A stretch of 47,103 bases of DNA from Parendozoicomonas verongulae (GCF_009711465.1 NZ_SMME01000853.1:1726-48828); one strand, 5' to 3'; shown: positions 26,764 through 35,644, numbered from the stretch's first letter. Notes: generated by a model not told the origin, from the letters alone. Numbers and translations are program-made.

Positions 26764-29394
26764 ATGAATACCTTATATAGAAAGACGCTGACCGGTTCTC
26801 AGCTCAGATCTCAACTTGAGTATTATGATGCCCGTGAAGCTGTTGAAGACATTCACCCCGGTGCGTATGACAAGCTGCCTTACACCTCTCGGGTTTTGGC
26901 GGAACAGCTGGTGCGCCGCTGTGCTCCAGAGGCTTTAACTGCGTCTCTTAGACAGATTATTGAACGTAAGCGTGATCTTGATTTTCCGTGGTATCCGGCG
27001 CGGGTCGTATGCCACGACATTCTCGGGCAAACAGCACTGGTTGATCTGGCTGGCTTACGGGATGCAATAGCCGGGCAGGGCGGTGATCCCTCTCAAGTGA
27101 ACCCGGTTGTACCCACCCAGTTGATTGTGGATCACTCTCTGGCCGTTGAGGCACCGGGTTTTGACCCAAAAGCCTTTGAGAAAAACCGCGCGATTGAGGA
27201 GCGACGTAATGAAGACCGCTTCCATTTTATTGAGTGGACGAAAACCGCTTTCAAAAATGTGGATGTGATCCCTGCGGGCAACGGCATTATGCACCAGATC
27301 AATCTGGAAAAAATGTCGCCAGTGATTCAGGTACGGGATAGTGTAGCCTTCCCGGATACTTGTGTGGGAACCGACAGCCATACTCCCCACGTGGATGCCT
27401 TGGGTGTGATTGCCATTGGCGTAGGCGGTCTGGAAGCGGAAACCGTAATGCTGGGGCGTCCATCTATGATGCGGTTGCCGGATATTGTCGGTGTCAAACT
27501 GGTGGGGCAGCGACAGCCGGGTATTACGGCTACAGATATAGTTCTGGCTATCACTGAATTTCTGCGCAAAGAGCGGGTGGTGTCGTCTTACCTGGAATTC
27601 TTTGGGGACGGAGCGGCAACCCTGACCATCGGCGATCGTGCCACCATTTCCAATATGACACCGGAATACGGTGCCTCTGCCGGTATGTTCTATATCGACG
27701 AGCAGACTATTGACTACCTGAAACTGACAGGCCGTGAACCTGAACAGGTGGAACTGGTTGAGCATTATGCCAAGACCACAGGTTTATGGGCTGACAGTTT
27801 AAAAGAAGCAGAATATGAACGTGTACTGACGTTTAATCTGTCTACGGTGGTTCGAAATCTGGCCGGACCATCGAACCCCCACCGTCGTCTGCCAACATCC
27901 GATCTGAATGCTCGTGGCATTGCCGTTGATCTGGAGAAAGCGCAGGCTGAAGAGGCTGAAGGTAAGATGCCTGATGGTGCAGTGATCATTGCCGCTATCA
28001 CAAGTTGCACCAACACTTCCAACCCCCGTAACGTTGTCGCAGCCGGGCTTATTGCCAGGAAAGCCAACGACTTAGGATTGACTCGTAAACCATGGGTAAA
28101 GTCGTCTTTTGCCCCAGGTTCCAAGGTGGCCCGGCTTTATCTTGAAGAAGCGGGTTTGCTCCCTGAGCTGGAAAAGCTGGGCTTTGGTATTGTTGCTTAC
28201 GCCTGTACAACCTGTAACGGCATGAGTGGTGCCCTTGATCCTGTGATTCAGCAAGAGGTGATTGAACGGGATCTGTATGCCACTGCGGTGTTGTCTGGAA
28301 ATCGTAACTTTGATGGACGCATTCACCCCTACGCCAAGCAGGCGTTTCTGGCTTCACCTCCTCTGGTGGTGGCATATGCCATTGCCGGAACTGTGCGTTT
28401 TGATATCGAAAAAGATACGTTGGGTTATGATCAGAGCGGCAACCCCATCACTCTGAAAGATATCTGGCCCAGCGATGAAGAGATTGATGGCATTGTGGGA
28501 AAATATGTCAAACCGGAGCAGTTCAAACAGGTTTACATTCCCATGTTTGAGATGGGCAAAACGACAGAGGCGGAAAGCCCATTGTACGACTGGCGCCCGA
28601 TGAGTACCTACATCCGCCGCCCTCCCTACTGGGAAGGTGTTCTGGCTGGGGAGCGTACCCTGAAAGGGATGCGCCCCCTTGCGATACTCGGTGATAATAT
28701 CACGACGGATCACCTGTCTCCTTCTAATGCCATTCTTGCCTCCAGTGCCGCAGGGGAGTATCTGGCGAAGATGGGGCTGCCGGAAGAAGACTTTAACTCC
28801 TACGCCACCCATAGAGGGGACCATCTGACAGCGCAACGAGCCACTTTTGCTAACCCGAAACTGCTGAATGAAATGTGTCTGGACGACAAAGGTGAGATTA
28901 AACAGGGGTCACTGGCTCGTATTGAGCCGGAAGGTCAGGAAAGCCGTATGTGGGAAGCGATTGAAACCTACATGGCGCGCAGGCAGCCCCTGATTATTGT
29001 GGCCGGAGCGGACTACGGGCAAGGTTCTTCACGGGACTGGGCTGCCAAAGGTGTTCGGCTGGCTGGTGTCGAGGCGATTGTTGCGGAAGGCTTTGAACGT
29101 ATTCATCGCACCAACCTTGTTGGTATGGGTGTACTTCCGCTGCAGTTCCATTCTGGAACCACGCGCAAGACTTTAGGGCTGGATGGCACGGAAGCCTATG
29201 ACGTGGTAGGTGAGCGCACGCCGGGAGCGACTTTAACCCTCATGGTGCACAGGCACAGTGGTGAAACTGTTGAGGTGCCGGTGACCTGCCGTCTGGATAC
29301 AGCGGAAGAAGTCTCTGTTTATGAGGCCGGTGGCGTCTTGCAACGCTTTGCCAAAGACTTTTTGGCTACCGCTTCTTACAGCCAGGGCGCATAA
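26764..29394 (+). CDS. acnD: Fe-S dependent 2-methylcitrate dehydratase AcnD
   Basis: An 876-residue aconitase-family enzyme with [4Fe-4S] ligands C415 (TSCTNTSNP), C481 and C484 (CTTCNG). AcnD dehydrates 2-methylcitrate and, with PrpF, replaces the cofactor-free PrpD. The N-terminus MNTLYRKTLTGS matches AcnD rather than AcnA/AcnB, and the neighbouring prpF confirms the assignment. ATG 26764 is chosen over an in-frame TTG at 26749; the ribosome site is weak. The swivel domain near the C-terminus has YGQGSSRDWAAKG. Confidence 0.95.
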   Translation: MNTLYRKTLTGSQLRSQLEYYDAREAVEDIHPGAYDKLPYTSRVLAEQLVRRCAPEALTASLRQIIERKRDLDFPWYPARVVCHDILGQTALVDLAGLRDAIAGQGGDPSQVNPVVPTQLIVDHSLAVEAPGFDPKAFEKNRAIEERRNEDRFHFIEWTKTAFKNVDVIPAGNGIMHQINLEKMSPVIQVRDSVAFPDTCVGTDSHTPHVDALGVIAIGVGGLEAETVMLGRPSMMRLPDIVGVKLVGQRQPGITATDIVLAITEFLRKERVVSSYLEFFGDGAATLTIGDRATISNMTPEYGASAGMFYIDEQTIDYLKLTGREPEQVELVEHYAKTTGLWADSLKEAEYERVLTFNLSTVVRNLAGPSNPHRRLPTSDLNARGIAVDLEKAQAEEAEGKMPDGAVIIAAITSCTNTSNPRNVVAAGLIARKANDLGLTRKPWVKSSFAPGSKVARLYLEEAGLLPELEKLGFGIVAYACTTCNGMSGALDPVIQQEVIERDLYATAVLSGNRNFDGRIHPYAKQAFLASPPLVVAYAIAGTVRFDIEKDTLGYDQSGNPITLKDIWPSDEEIDGIVGKYVKPEQFKQVYIPMFEMGKTTEAESPLYDWRPMSTYIRRPPYWEGVLAGERTLKGMRPLAILGDNITTDHLSPSNAILASSAAGEYLAKMGLPEEDFNSYATHRGDHLTAQRATFANPKLLNEMCLDDKGEIKQGSLARIEPEGQESRMWEAIETYMARRQPLIIVAGADYGQGSSRDWAAKGVRLAGVEAIVAEGFERIHRTNLVGMGVLPLQFHSGTTRKTLGLDGTEAYDVVGERTPGATLTLMVHRHSGETVEVPVTCRLDTAEEVSVYEAGGVLQRFAKDFLATASYSQGA

Positions 29395-29405
29395 AGGGGA
29401 AGGGT

Positions 29406-30578
29406 ATGGGTTACAAACCACAACTGAAAATTCCCGCCACTTATATGCGTGGCGGCACCAGCAAGGGGGTTTTCTTCAAGCTGGACGATTTACCTGAAGC
29501 TGCCCGTGTTGCAGGGCCAGCGCGTGATGCACTGTTATTGCGCGTTATCGGCAGCCCCGACCCTTATGGTAAACAGATAGACGGTATGGGCGGGGCAACT
29601 TCCAGTACCAGTAAAACGGTCATTCTTTCGAAGAGCGCTAAGGCTGATCACGATGTGGATTATCTATTTGGGCAAGTTTCTATCGATAAACCCTTTGTGG
29701 ACTGGAGTGGTAACTGCGGCAACCTGACTGCTGCTGTGGGTGCTTTTGCTATCAGTCATGGTTTAGTGGACCGCAGTCTCATTCCTGAGAACGGGCTGGC
29801 TACTGTGCGTATCTGGCAAGCGAATATCGAAAAGACCATCGTCGCCTGTATTCCCATGAGCAATGGTGAGGCTCAGGAAATCGGTGACTTTGAGTTGGAT
29901 GGCGTGACGTTCCCGGCAGCAGAAGTGCAGGTGGAATTTTTGAACCCTTCTGACGGTGAAGGTTCTATGTTTCCTACAGGGCATCTGTTGGATGATCTGG
30001 AGGTTCCGGGTATGGGGACCTTCAAAGCCACCCTTATCAATGCCGGGATTCCCACGGTCTTTGTTAATGCGGAAGATATTGGCTATGTAGGTACTGAGCT
30101 GCAGGATGCCATCAACAACGATGAAGAGGCACTGGCGCGCTTTGAGCTTATTCGCGCCCATGCCGCGCTCAGGATGGGGCTGATTAAGACCATTGGGGAA
30201 GCGGAGCAGCGCCAGCACACACCCAAGATTGCATTTGTCGCCAAGCCAACATCGTACACATCGTCCAGTGGCAAAGAGGTGAATGCTGAGGATATTGATA
30301 TTCTGGTACGTGCGCTCTCTATGGGCAAACTGCACCATGCGATGATGGGAACCGCTGCTGTAGCCATTGGTACGGCAGCAGCAATTCCCGGTACGCTGGT
30401 GAATCTGGCTGCGGGGGGAGAGGAGCGAACGACAGTTCGTTTCGGTCACCCCTCTGGTACTCTTCGCGTGGGAGCTGAGGCAGAGTGCGTTAACGGTGAG
30501 TGGTGTGCGAAAAAAGCCGTTATGAGTCGGAGTGCCCGAATTCTGATGGAAGGGTGGGTTCGAGTGCCTTCAGAGTAA
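29406..30578 (+). CDS. prpF: 2-methylaconitate cis-trans isomerase PrpF
   Basis: A 390-residue protein of the diaminopimelate-epimerase-like fold. PrpF isomerises the 2-methylaconitate made by AcnD so that aconitase can hydrate it to 2-methylisocitrate. Recognisable parts are YMRGGTSKGVFF, DGMGGATSSTSK, VDWSGNCGNLTAAVG and KLHHAMMGTAAVAIG. It lies 11 bases after acnD with an AAGGGG ribosome site, so it is clearly in the same operon. Confidence 0.96.
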   Translation: MGYKPQLKIPATYMRGGTSKGVFFKLDDLPEAARVAGPARDALLLRVIGSPDPYGKQIDGMGGATSSTSKTVILSKSAKADHDVDYLFGQVSIDKPFVDWSGNCGNLTAAVGAFAISHGLVDRSLIPENGLATVRIWQANIEKTIVACIPMSNGEAQEIGDFELDGVTFPAAEVQVEFLNPSDGEGSMFPTGHLLDDLEVPGMGTFKATLINAGIPTVFVNAEDIGYVGTELQDAINNDEEALARFELIRAHAALRMGLIKTIGEAEQRQHTPKIAFVAKPTSYTSSSGKEVNAEDIDILVRALSMGKLHHAMMGTAAVAIGTAAAIPGTLVNLAAGGEERTTVRFGHPSGTLRVGAEAECVNGEWCAKKAVMSRSARILMEGWVRVPSE

Positions 30579-30630
30579 CCTGTACCACAAAACCACCATC
30601 TAATAAGAATAAAGACTTGGAGGCTACACC

Positions 30631-32130
30631 ATGACAAAGCGTGTTCCGTTGTTCATCAATAATAAGCTGGTTGAGTCTGACGCCAGCCAGGCGATTCCTG
30701 TTACCAACCCTGCAACCGGTGAGGTGCTGTCGGAGGCACCGTTCACGACCTCTCAGGAAATGGAAAAAGCCATTGCCGATGCCAGGACGGCATTTCAAAC
30801 CTGGAAAAATGTGCCGGTCCCGGAACGTTCCCGTTTGATGCTGCGCTATCAGGCACTGTTGAAAGAGCACCACGATGAGCTGGCAGAAATTCTCAGCCAG
30901 GAAACCGGCAAGGTGTTTGACGATGCCAGGGGCGATGTATGGCGCGGCATTGAGGTGGTGGAGCAGGCTGCCAATATTGCCTCCCAGTTAATGGGAGAGT
31001 CTGTTGAAAATGTGGCGCCCAATATTGATACGGTGAGTTATATCCAGCCTCTGGGGGTATGTGCCGGTATCACTCCCTTTAACTTTCCGGCCATGATTCC
31101 CTTATGGATGTTTCCCATGGCGGTTGCCTGTGGTAACACCTTTATCCTGAAACCTTCTGAGCAGGACCCTCATACCCCTATACGCCTTGCCGAGCTGTTC
31201 CGGGAGGCCGGTGCCCCTGAAGGTTTGCTTCAGGTGGTTCATGGTGGCAAGGAGCAGGTGGATACACTGCTTAACCATGATGATATAAAAGCCGTGTCGT
31301 TTGTAGGGTCTGTGAACGTCGGACAACACGTATACCGCACAGCGACAAATAACCTGAAACGTGCCCAGTGCTTTGCCGGTGCCAAGAACCATATGGTGGT
31401 GATGCCTGATGCCAGTAAAGAACAGGTTGTCAATAATATTGTCGGTGCCTCTGTCGGCGCAGCAGGGCAACGGTGTATGGCAATCAGTGTGGTGATACTT
31501 GTGGGTGAAGCCCGTGAATGGCTGCCTGACATCAAAGAAGCACTGGCTGCTGTACGCCCGGGTGCCTGGAATGACACTGATGCGGCTTTTGGCCCGCTGA
31601 TCAGCCCTCAGGCCCGTGAACGGGTCTTGTCTTTGATTCAACAGGCCAAGGAAGAGGGTGCTGAGTGCCTGCTTGATGGTTCTGTCTGTACGGTTGATGG
31701 TTTGCCCAATGGTAACTGGGTTGGGCCTACGCTGTTTTCCGGTGTAACGCCTGACATGACAATTTATAAGGAAGAGGTTTTCGGTCCGGTTTTGTGCTGT
31801 ATGGAGATTGATAACCTGGATGAAGCATTAGAGCTGGTCAATAACAGTCCTTATGGCAATGGCACCTCTATTTTTACCGACAGTGGGGCAGTTGCACGCC
31901 GCTATCGCCATGAAGTGGAAGTAGGGCAGGTGGGTATCAATGTGCCGATTCCTGTCCCTCTGCCGTTCTTCTCCTTTACCGGCTGGAAAGGTTCCTTCTA
32001 TGGAGATCAGCACGCCTATGGCAAACAGGCGGTGCGTTTCTATACGGAAACCAAAACGGTGACCAGTCGCTGGTTTGAAGGCGCTAGCACCAAAGCTTCT
32101 GGCCCGAATATGACCATTAACCTCAAATAA
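30631..32130 (+). CDS. mmsA: CoA-acylating methylmalonate-semialdehyde dehydrogenase
   Basis: A 499-residue aldehyde dehydrogenase converting methylmalonate semialdehyde, NAD and CoA to propionyl-CoA and CO2 in valine (and thymine) degradation. The nucleophile is C282 in [11 protein letters not shown]. Features of the acylating MMSDH subgroup include [13 protein letters not shown] and [21 protein letters not shown]-like residues near the C-terminus. The ATG follows a TTGGAGG ribosome site. Its product is the substrate of PrpC, so placing it in the prp operon makes metabolic sense. Confidence 0.95.
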   Translation: MTKRVPLFINNKLVESDASQAIPVTNPATGEVLSEAPFTTSQEMEKAIADARTAFQTWKNVPVPERSRLMLRYQALLKEHHDELAEILSQETGKVFDDARGDVWRGIEVVEQAANIASQLMGESVENVAPNIDTVSYIQPLGVCAGITPFNFPAMIPLWMFPMAVACGNTFILKPSEQDPHTPIRLAELFREAGAPEGLLQVVHGGKEQVDTLLNHDDIKAVSFVGSVNVGQHVYRTATNNLKRAQCFAGAKNHMVVMPDASKEQVVNNIVGASVGAAGQRCMAISVVILVGEAREWLPDIKEALAAVRPGAWNDTDAAFGPLISPQARERVLSLIQQAKEEGAECLLDGSVCTVDGLPNGNWVGPTLFSGVTPDMTIYKEEVFGPVLCCMEIDNLDEALELVNNSPYGNGTSIFTDSGAVARRYRHEVEVGQVGINVPIPVPLPFFSFTGWKGSFYGDQHAYGKQAVRFYTETKTVTSRWFEGASTKASGPNMTINLK

Positions 32131-32153
32131 TAAGAAAAGTGAGAGGGCAGGTT

Positions 32154-33035
32154 ATGAATATTGCATTTTTTGGCCTTGGTAACATGGGTGGTCCCATGGC
32201 GGCCAACCTTGTGAAAGCCGGGCATACAGTGAAAGGTTTTGACCTTTCTCCTGCATCAGTTGAGGCTTTTCGGAAAGTGGGCGGCACGGTTGCGGACAGC
32301 CCGGCATTGGCTGTAGAAGGCGTGGATGTTGTGATTTCCATGTTACCAAACGGGCAGATTGTACGGGATCTCTATACCGGCAAGGACAACCTTTTTGGCA
32401 GGCTGTTACCACAAACCCTGGTGATTGATTCCAGTACTATCGATCTGGAAACGGCTCGGGATATGGCTGTGCAAGCCCAGAGGCAGGGGCTGCAGTTTAT
32501 AGATGCCCCTGTTTCTGGCGGTACTGCGGGAGCTGTGGCAGGCACTCTGACGTTTATGGTGGGTGGTGACAGTGAAGCTTTTGCCCGCGCCCAACCCGTT
32601 CTGGATATTATGGGAGCGAATACCTTCCACGCTGGTGCAGCGGGTAATGGCCAGTTGGTGAAAATGTGTAACAACATGCTTCTTGCGGTGCATATGGCAG
32701 GTACAGCGGAAGCTTTGGCTCTCGGTGCGGCTAATGGCCTTGATCCCAAGGTGCTCTCGGAAATTATGTTGCAAAGCTCCGGGAGTAACTGGTCTTTGCA
32801 GAAGTACAACCCTGCGCCGGATGTGATGCCGAATGTGCCATCCAGTAACGATTATCAGGGAGGCTTTATGGTGAACCTGATGTTGAAGGACTTGGGATTG
32901 GCTCTCGATATTGCAAAAGGCAGCGATCAGCAAACCCCCATGGGGGAAAGGGCAAGAACTTTGTTTCAGGAGCAGAGTGAACAGGGGTTGGGGGAAAAAG
33001 ACTTCTCCTGCATTTACCAGCGTTTTGTGAAGTAA
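32154..33035 (+). CDS. mmsB: 3-hydroxyisobutyrate dehydrogenase
   Basis: A 293-residue NAD-dependent beta-hydroxyacid dehydrogenase that makes methylmalonate semialdehyde for MmsA. The Rossmann motif is GLGNMGGPMAANL, the substrate motif DAPVSGGTAGA, and the catalytic lysine K170 is in GNGQLVKMCNNML. ATG 32154 is chosen because GAGAGGGCAGG lies upstream and the Rossmann strand starts at residue 2; an in-frame start at 32139 is less likely. It ends the propionate/valine operon. Confidence 0.95.
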   Translation: MNIAFFGLGNMGGPMAANLVKAGHTVKGFDLSPASVEAFRKVGGTVADSPALAVEGVDVVISMLPNGQIVRDLYTGKDNLFGRLLPQTLVIDSSTIDLETARDMAVQAQRQGLQFIDAPVSGGTAGAVAGTLTFMVGGDSEAFARAQPVLDIMGANTFHAGAAGNGQLVKMCNNMLLAVHMAGTAEALALGAANGLDPKVLSEIMLQSSGSNWSLQKYNPAPDVMPNVPSSNDYQGGFMVNLMLKDLGLALDIAKGSDQQTPMGERARTLFQEQSEQGLGEKDFSCIYQRFVK

Positions 33036-33037
33036 CG

Positions 33038-33060
33038 TTCCCCGTCAGGCTTTTGGGGAA
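33038..33060. terminator. Weak hairpin at the mmsB / coiled-coil gene junction
   Basis: TTCCCC (33038-33043) pairs with GGGGAA (33055-33060) across an 11-base loop. It lies just after mmsB and overlaps the 3' end of the opposing gene. No T-run follows on the plus strand. Confidence 0.3.
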
Positions 33061-33650
33061 GGGGGGATGCTTTTCAGCCACTCTTCCCTGAGCTGATTGG
33101 CGTGCTCAATCTCTTTAAGAGCAGCAACTTCTTTCCTCTTTTCCTGCTTTCGGCGCTCCTCGAGACATTTTTGGTCCTGTACGTCCTGATCGTGTTCTTC
33201 ACGTTCTCGCTCGGCTTTACGCTCTTGCTGCTTGTCGATCTCCTTGAGCAGGGTTGAGATCAGGGTGTTGATGGCCGTTACGGCCTTTATATATTCCCCT
33301 TGATCGAAGTAATCCTCTGGGTGCATTTTGTCGGCGATACGGGCCAGCTCCAGAACGACGGTAAACGGGTCGCTATAATCCCTGCGCATTTCTGCTCTGG
33401 CAGTACTGATGGCTTCGGCCTTTTCCGTTTTCTGAACCGCTTCTTCCGCAGCTTTCTGTAATCGAGCTGCTTTACGCAGGGCTTTGCGCTCGCCGGGTGT
33501 CAGCTTGGGAGCTTTATGACCAAGACGCTTGCCAAGAAAGGCACTCTCCACTCGACGGCGACGGTAGCTGCCAATAGCAATTTTCCGCTTATGGCGGCCG
33601 GGCTTTGATTCTCCAGCAGTGCTTGGGCCATCTATTCCTGAAACTGACAT
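33045..33650 (-). CDS. Hypothetical highly charged coiled-coil protein
   Basis: A 201-residue protein I do not recognise. The N-terminus (about 1-60) is basic and disordered-looking (GRHKRKIAIGSYRRRR, LTPGERKALRKAARLQ). A helical region follows (about 60-95, KAAEEAVQKTEKAE), then a small apparently folded patch (about 95-140, DPFTVVLELARIADKMH, ITAINTLISTLLKEI-like), and a very charged heptad-like helix (about 140-195) rich in E, K and R. No signal peptide or membrane segment is visible. It is divergent from rraA and convergent with mmsB. It could be a nucleic-acid-associated or secreted protein; nothing in the sequence decides. Confidence 0.55.
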   Translation of the reverse strand: MSVSGIDGPSTAGESKPGRHKRKIAIGSYRRRRVESAFLGKRLGHKAPKLTPGERKALRKAARLQKAAEEAVQKTEKAEAISTARAEMRRDYSDPFTVVLELARIADKMHPEDYFDQGEYIKAVTAINTLISTLLKEIDKQQERKAEREREEHDQDVQDQKCLEERRKQEKRKEVAALKEIEHANQLREEWLKSIPPSPKA

Positions 33651-33689
33651 AACACGCTTTCCCTGCTTTTCTAACGGCTTAGGTTCCAG

Positions 33690-33695
33690 TATAAA
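33690..33695 (+). promoter_or_regulatory. Possible -10 box for rraA
   Basis: TATAAA lies 45 bases before the rraA start; the sequence 17 bases upstream (TTTTCT) matches a -35 box only poorly. The intergenic region to the divergent gene is only 89 bases. Confidence 0.25.
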
Positions 33696-33739
33696 AGGCT
33701 CTTTACGTTTAACGAATAATCATAAAAGAGAGAGCTGTA

Positions 33740-34219
33740 ATGACGTATGTAACGCCAGACCTTTGTGACGAGCACCCGGATCAGGTCGTAGCAGCCGCGC
33801 CAGGATTCCGGAATTTTGGCGGAGTATTGTCCTTTGGCGGTAAAGTCGTCACTGTGAAATGTTTTGAAGATAACTCACGGGTAAAAGAGCTGGTGGACGA
33901 AGACGGTACCGGCAAGGTCATGGTGGTGGATGCTGGTGGTTCTATGCGCCGGGCGTGTCTGGGAGATATGCTGGCAGAGAAAGCCGTAAAGAATGGCTGG
34001 GCCGGCATCATTATGTACGGCTGTGTCCGGGATGTAGATGTACTGGCGGAGCTACCTCTAGGTGTGCAGGCGCTGGGGGCACATCCCATGAAAACCGATA
34101 AGAAAGGTATTGGAGAAGTGAATATCCCGGTCACCTTCCATGGCGTGACCTTTGTACCCGGCTCCTATGTGTATGCCGATAACAACGGGATTATTTCTTC
34201 TCCACTTCCACTGGTATAA
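33740..34219 (+). CDS. rraA: Regulator of ribonuclease E activity A
   Basis: A 159-residue RraA-family protein. In E. coli RraA binds RNase E and the degradosome helicases and slows mRNA decay. Family signatures [15 protein letters not shown] and [25 protein letters not shown] are intact; the GxxxAxxAxxxGxxGxxxxGxxRD pattern also occurs in related aldolases, but length and overall match favour RraA. AGAGAG precedes the ATG. It is the one core gene in an otherwise accessory stretch. Confidence 0.93.
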   Translation: MTYVTPDLCDEHPDQVVAAAPGFRNFGGVLSFGGKVVTVKCFEDNSRVKELVDEDGTGKVMVVDAGGSMRRACLGDMLAEKAVKNGWAGIIMYGCVRDVDVLAELPLGVQALGAHPMKTDKKGIGEVNIPVTFHGVTFVPGSYVYADNNGIISSPLPLV

Positions 34220-34232
34220 CGAAATCTCAATA

Positions 34233-34266
34233 AGCCCTAGATCAGGATTCTGATACGAGTAGGGCT
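34233..34266. terminator. Hairpin after rraA overlapping the RING gene 3' end
   Basis: AGCCCTA (34233-34239) pairs with TAGGGCT (34260-34266), with an inner stem ATCAG/CTGAT (34241-34245, 34250-34254). It lies 13 bases after the rraA stop and contains the last codons of the opposing RING gene. It may act as a terminator for rraA; no T-run is present. Confidence 0.45.
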
Positions 34267-35274
34267 CATCATCAAGCTATCTCCCAGCCAGAAATTTCCC
34301 ACGGGTTGGGGGAAACCAAAATATCCTCCGAAAGCAGATCCGCATGTTGGGCGAGCACAGGGAGTACTGAACTGCAGAGCATTCAGCATATTGAATGTGT
34401 CAAACAGGCCGAAGCTAAGACGCGGACGAGGTGTAAACGCAGGCATAGCCAGGTTGTAGTGGAACATCGGCGCAGTGGTATTTCTGCTGGGAGCGTGCGA
34501 AATGTAGCTGCTGTTATCGTCAATACGGCTCCGGTAAGATTCCGTTGATCGCGATAAGCGCTGGTATGTGCGTAGTGGCTGTTGTTCTTGCCTATGTCTA
34601 CGGCGGCTTTGATTCCCTGTACGGTTACGTGATTCTGACCTGTGCTCATGTGTGCACCGCCGTGGACTGGATGCCTCAGAAAGCAGTCGGCCCACCAGAC
34701 TACTCAGACTGCCAGGTGCTCTTTCCTGCCTGACTACTCTATGAGGGAGGGAGGGGAAGCCAAACAGCATTGAATACAGGTCCAGATCGTTGGCTCTTGC
34801 AGTAGAACGGGCTGCAGGCCGCGTCTGATCGGGGTGAGACGCTCGCTGGTGGAGTTCGGCTTCCCATAGCATCTGGTTTTCTTCACTGTTGACATCGTGG
34901 TGGCCATTTTCCAGATCATCACGAAGAACACTGTTCATATTCTCAACGGCTGAAATTGGCTTGAGATCCGTTCCCAGTTTGCGATTGATATTGTGGAGCA
35001 CATGAGGCTCAACACCGTGTCGACAGGTTGGACACTCTGTTTTCATCCTCAGGAAGCCTTTGCTTTCTCTGGATCCAACGGCACAATCCTTGTGGAATGT
35101 ATGGCCACAGCTTAAGCGAACATGGCGACCATCCCGGGTTAAACCGAAGCGCTCATTGGCGTTTTGAGTGTTATCTACCGGAGAGATATTGTGCATATCT
35201 TCCAGGCAAATAGCACAGCTCTCACCGCAGGATGGTGTGGATACTGGACGAGTAATAGATGATGGACCTGACAT
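34237..35274 (-). CDS. RING-H2 finger protein, eukaryote-like E3 ubiquitin ligase
   Basis: A 345-residue protein from ATG 35274, chosen because AGGGAG lies ten bases upstream; ATG 35298 and TTG 35304 are also in frame. Residues 20-84 form a complete C3H2C3 RING-H2 finger: C20, C23, C56, H58, H61, C64, C81, C84. Hydrophobic I22 in the first CxxC, P82 in the last CxxC and R85 directly after the last cysteine match the E2-contact and linchpin positions of active eukaryotic RING ligases. The 32-residue first loop is within the allowed range. The rest is polar and Arg/Ser-rich (about 150-265), then an aromatic/Gly-rich tail (about 275-345, FGGYFGFPQPVG). No signal peptide or membrane helix is evident. 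Transfer from a eukaryote and delivery into host cells as an effector are inferences. No E2, ubiquitin-like or secretion gene is nearby. Confidence 0.8.
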   Translation of the reverse strand: MSGPSSITRPVSTPSCGESCAICLEDMHNISPVDNTQNANERFGLTRDGRHVRLSCGHTFHKDCAVGSRESKGFLRMKTECPTCRHGVEPHVLHNINRKLGTDLKPISAVENMNSVLRDDLENGHHDVNSEENQMLWEAELHQRASHPDQTRPAARSTARANDLDLYSMLFGFPSLPHRVVRQERAPGSLSSLVGRLLSEASSPRRCTHEHRSESRNRTGNQSRRRHRQEQQPLRTYQRLSRSTESYRSRIDDNSSYISHAPSRNTTAPMFHYNLAMPAFTPRPRLSFGLFDTFNMLNALQFSTPCARPTCGSAFGGYFGFPQPVGNFWLGDSLMMSPTRIRILI

Positions 35275-35364
35275 AATGTGATGACTCCCTGAATTCATGA
35301 ACAAGTGGTGAATGCATGATTAGACAGAGTAAGAGGGGAAAGTTGCCGGTAAATAACAGTTTTG

Positions 35365-35401
35365 TCAGGAATAATAACAAAGAGCCTGAGAATCAGGCTC
35401 T
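35365..35401 (-). terminator. Rho-independent terminator of the antitoxin gene
   Basis: On the minus strand a perfect nine-base stem (AGAGCCTGA at 35401-35393 with TCAGGCTCT at 35389-35381, three-base loop) is followed by the T-rich TTGTTATTATT. It begins 20 bases after the antitoxin stop, so the antitoxin transcript ends without a second gene. Confidence 0.8.
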
Positions 35402-35420
35402 GGCCAAGAGTTACCAGCCT

Positions 35421-35615
35421 TTAATAAGGATGATCCTGAGAGGGTTCTTCCTCAGGAATGACGACATCAAAGGGGAGCCCTTTACGGAGAACTATCTGGC
35501 TGAAATACAGATTAATTGCCTGGGAGGTATTTAATCCGAGCTGTTTGAGAATACTTTCAGCATCCTGCTTGAGCTCTTCACTGATGCGTGCACGAACAGT
35601 TGTTTCCTTGGCCAT
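35421..35615 (-). CDS. Solitary RelB/DinJ-family antitoxin
   Basis: A 64-residue ribbon-helix-helix protein. The N-terminal strand and helices (TTVRARISEELKQDAESILKQLGLNTSQAINLYFSQIVLRKGLPF) are the conserved core of RelB/DinJ antitoxins, which bind DNA and neutralise a RelE/YafQ-type RNase. ATG 35615 has AGGA seven bases upstream; the frame extends eight codons further but without a ribosome site. The toxin gene that normally follows is missing: a strong terminator lies 20 bases after the stop and the next gene belongs to another family. It may be an orphan that protects against, or cross-talks with, other toxins, or a relic. Confidence 0.85.
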   Translation of the reverse strand: MAKETTVRARISEELKQDAESILKQLGLNTSQAINLYFSQIVLRKGLPFDVVIPEEEPSQDHPY

Positions 35616-35644
35616 GGGGGTTCCTGTAGTGTGAGGCACTTTTT

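Noticed and set aside
29763-30449. 228-codon minus-strand frame inside prpF
   Set aside because: It is antisense to conserved PrpF sequence with no domain resemblance.
35305-35420. Toxin partner for the antitoxin
   Set aside because: The stretch is filled by a terminator hairpin and has no frame of suitable length or RelE-like residues.
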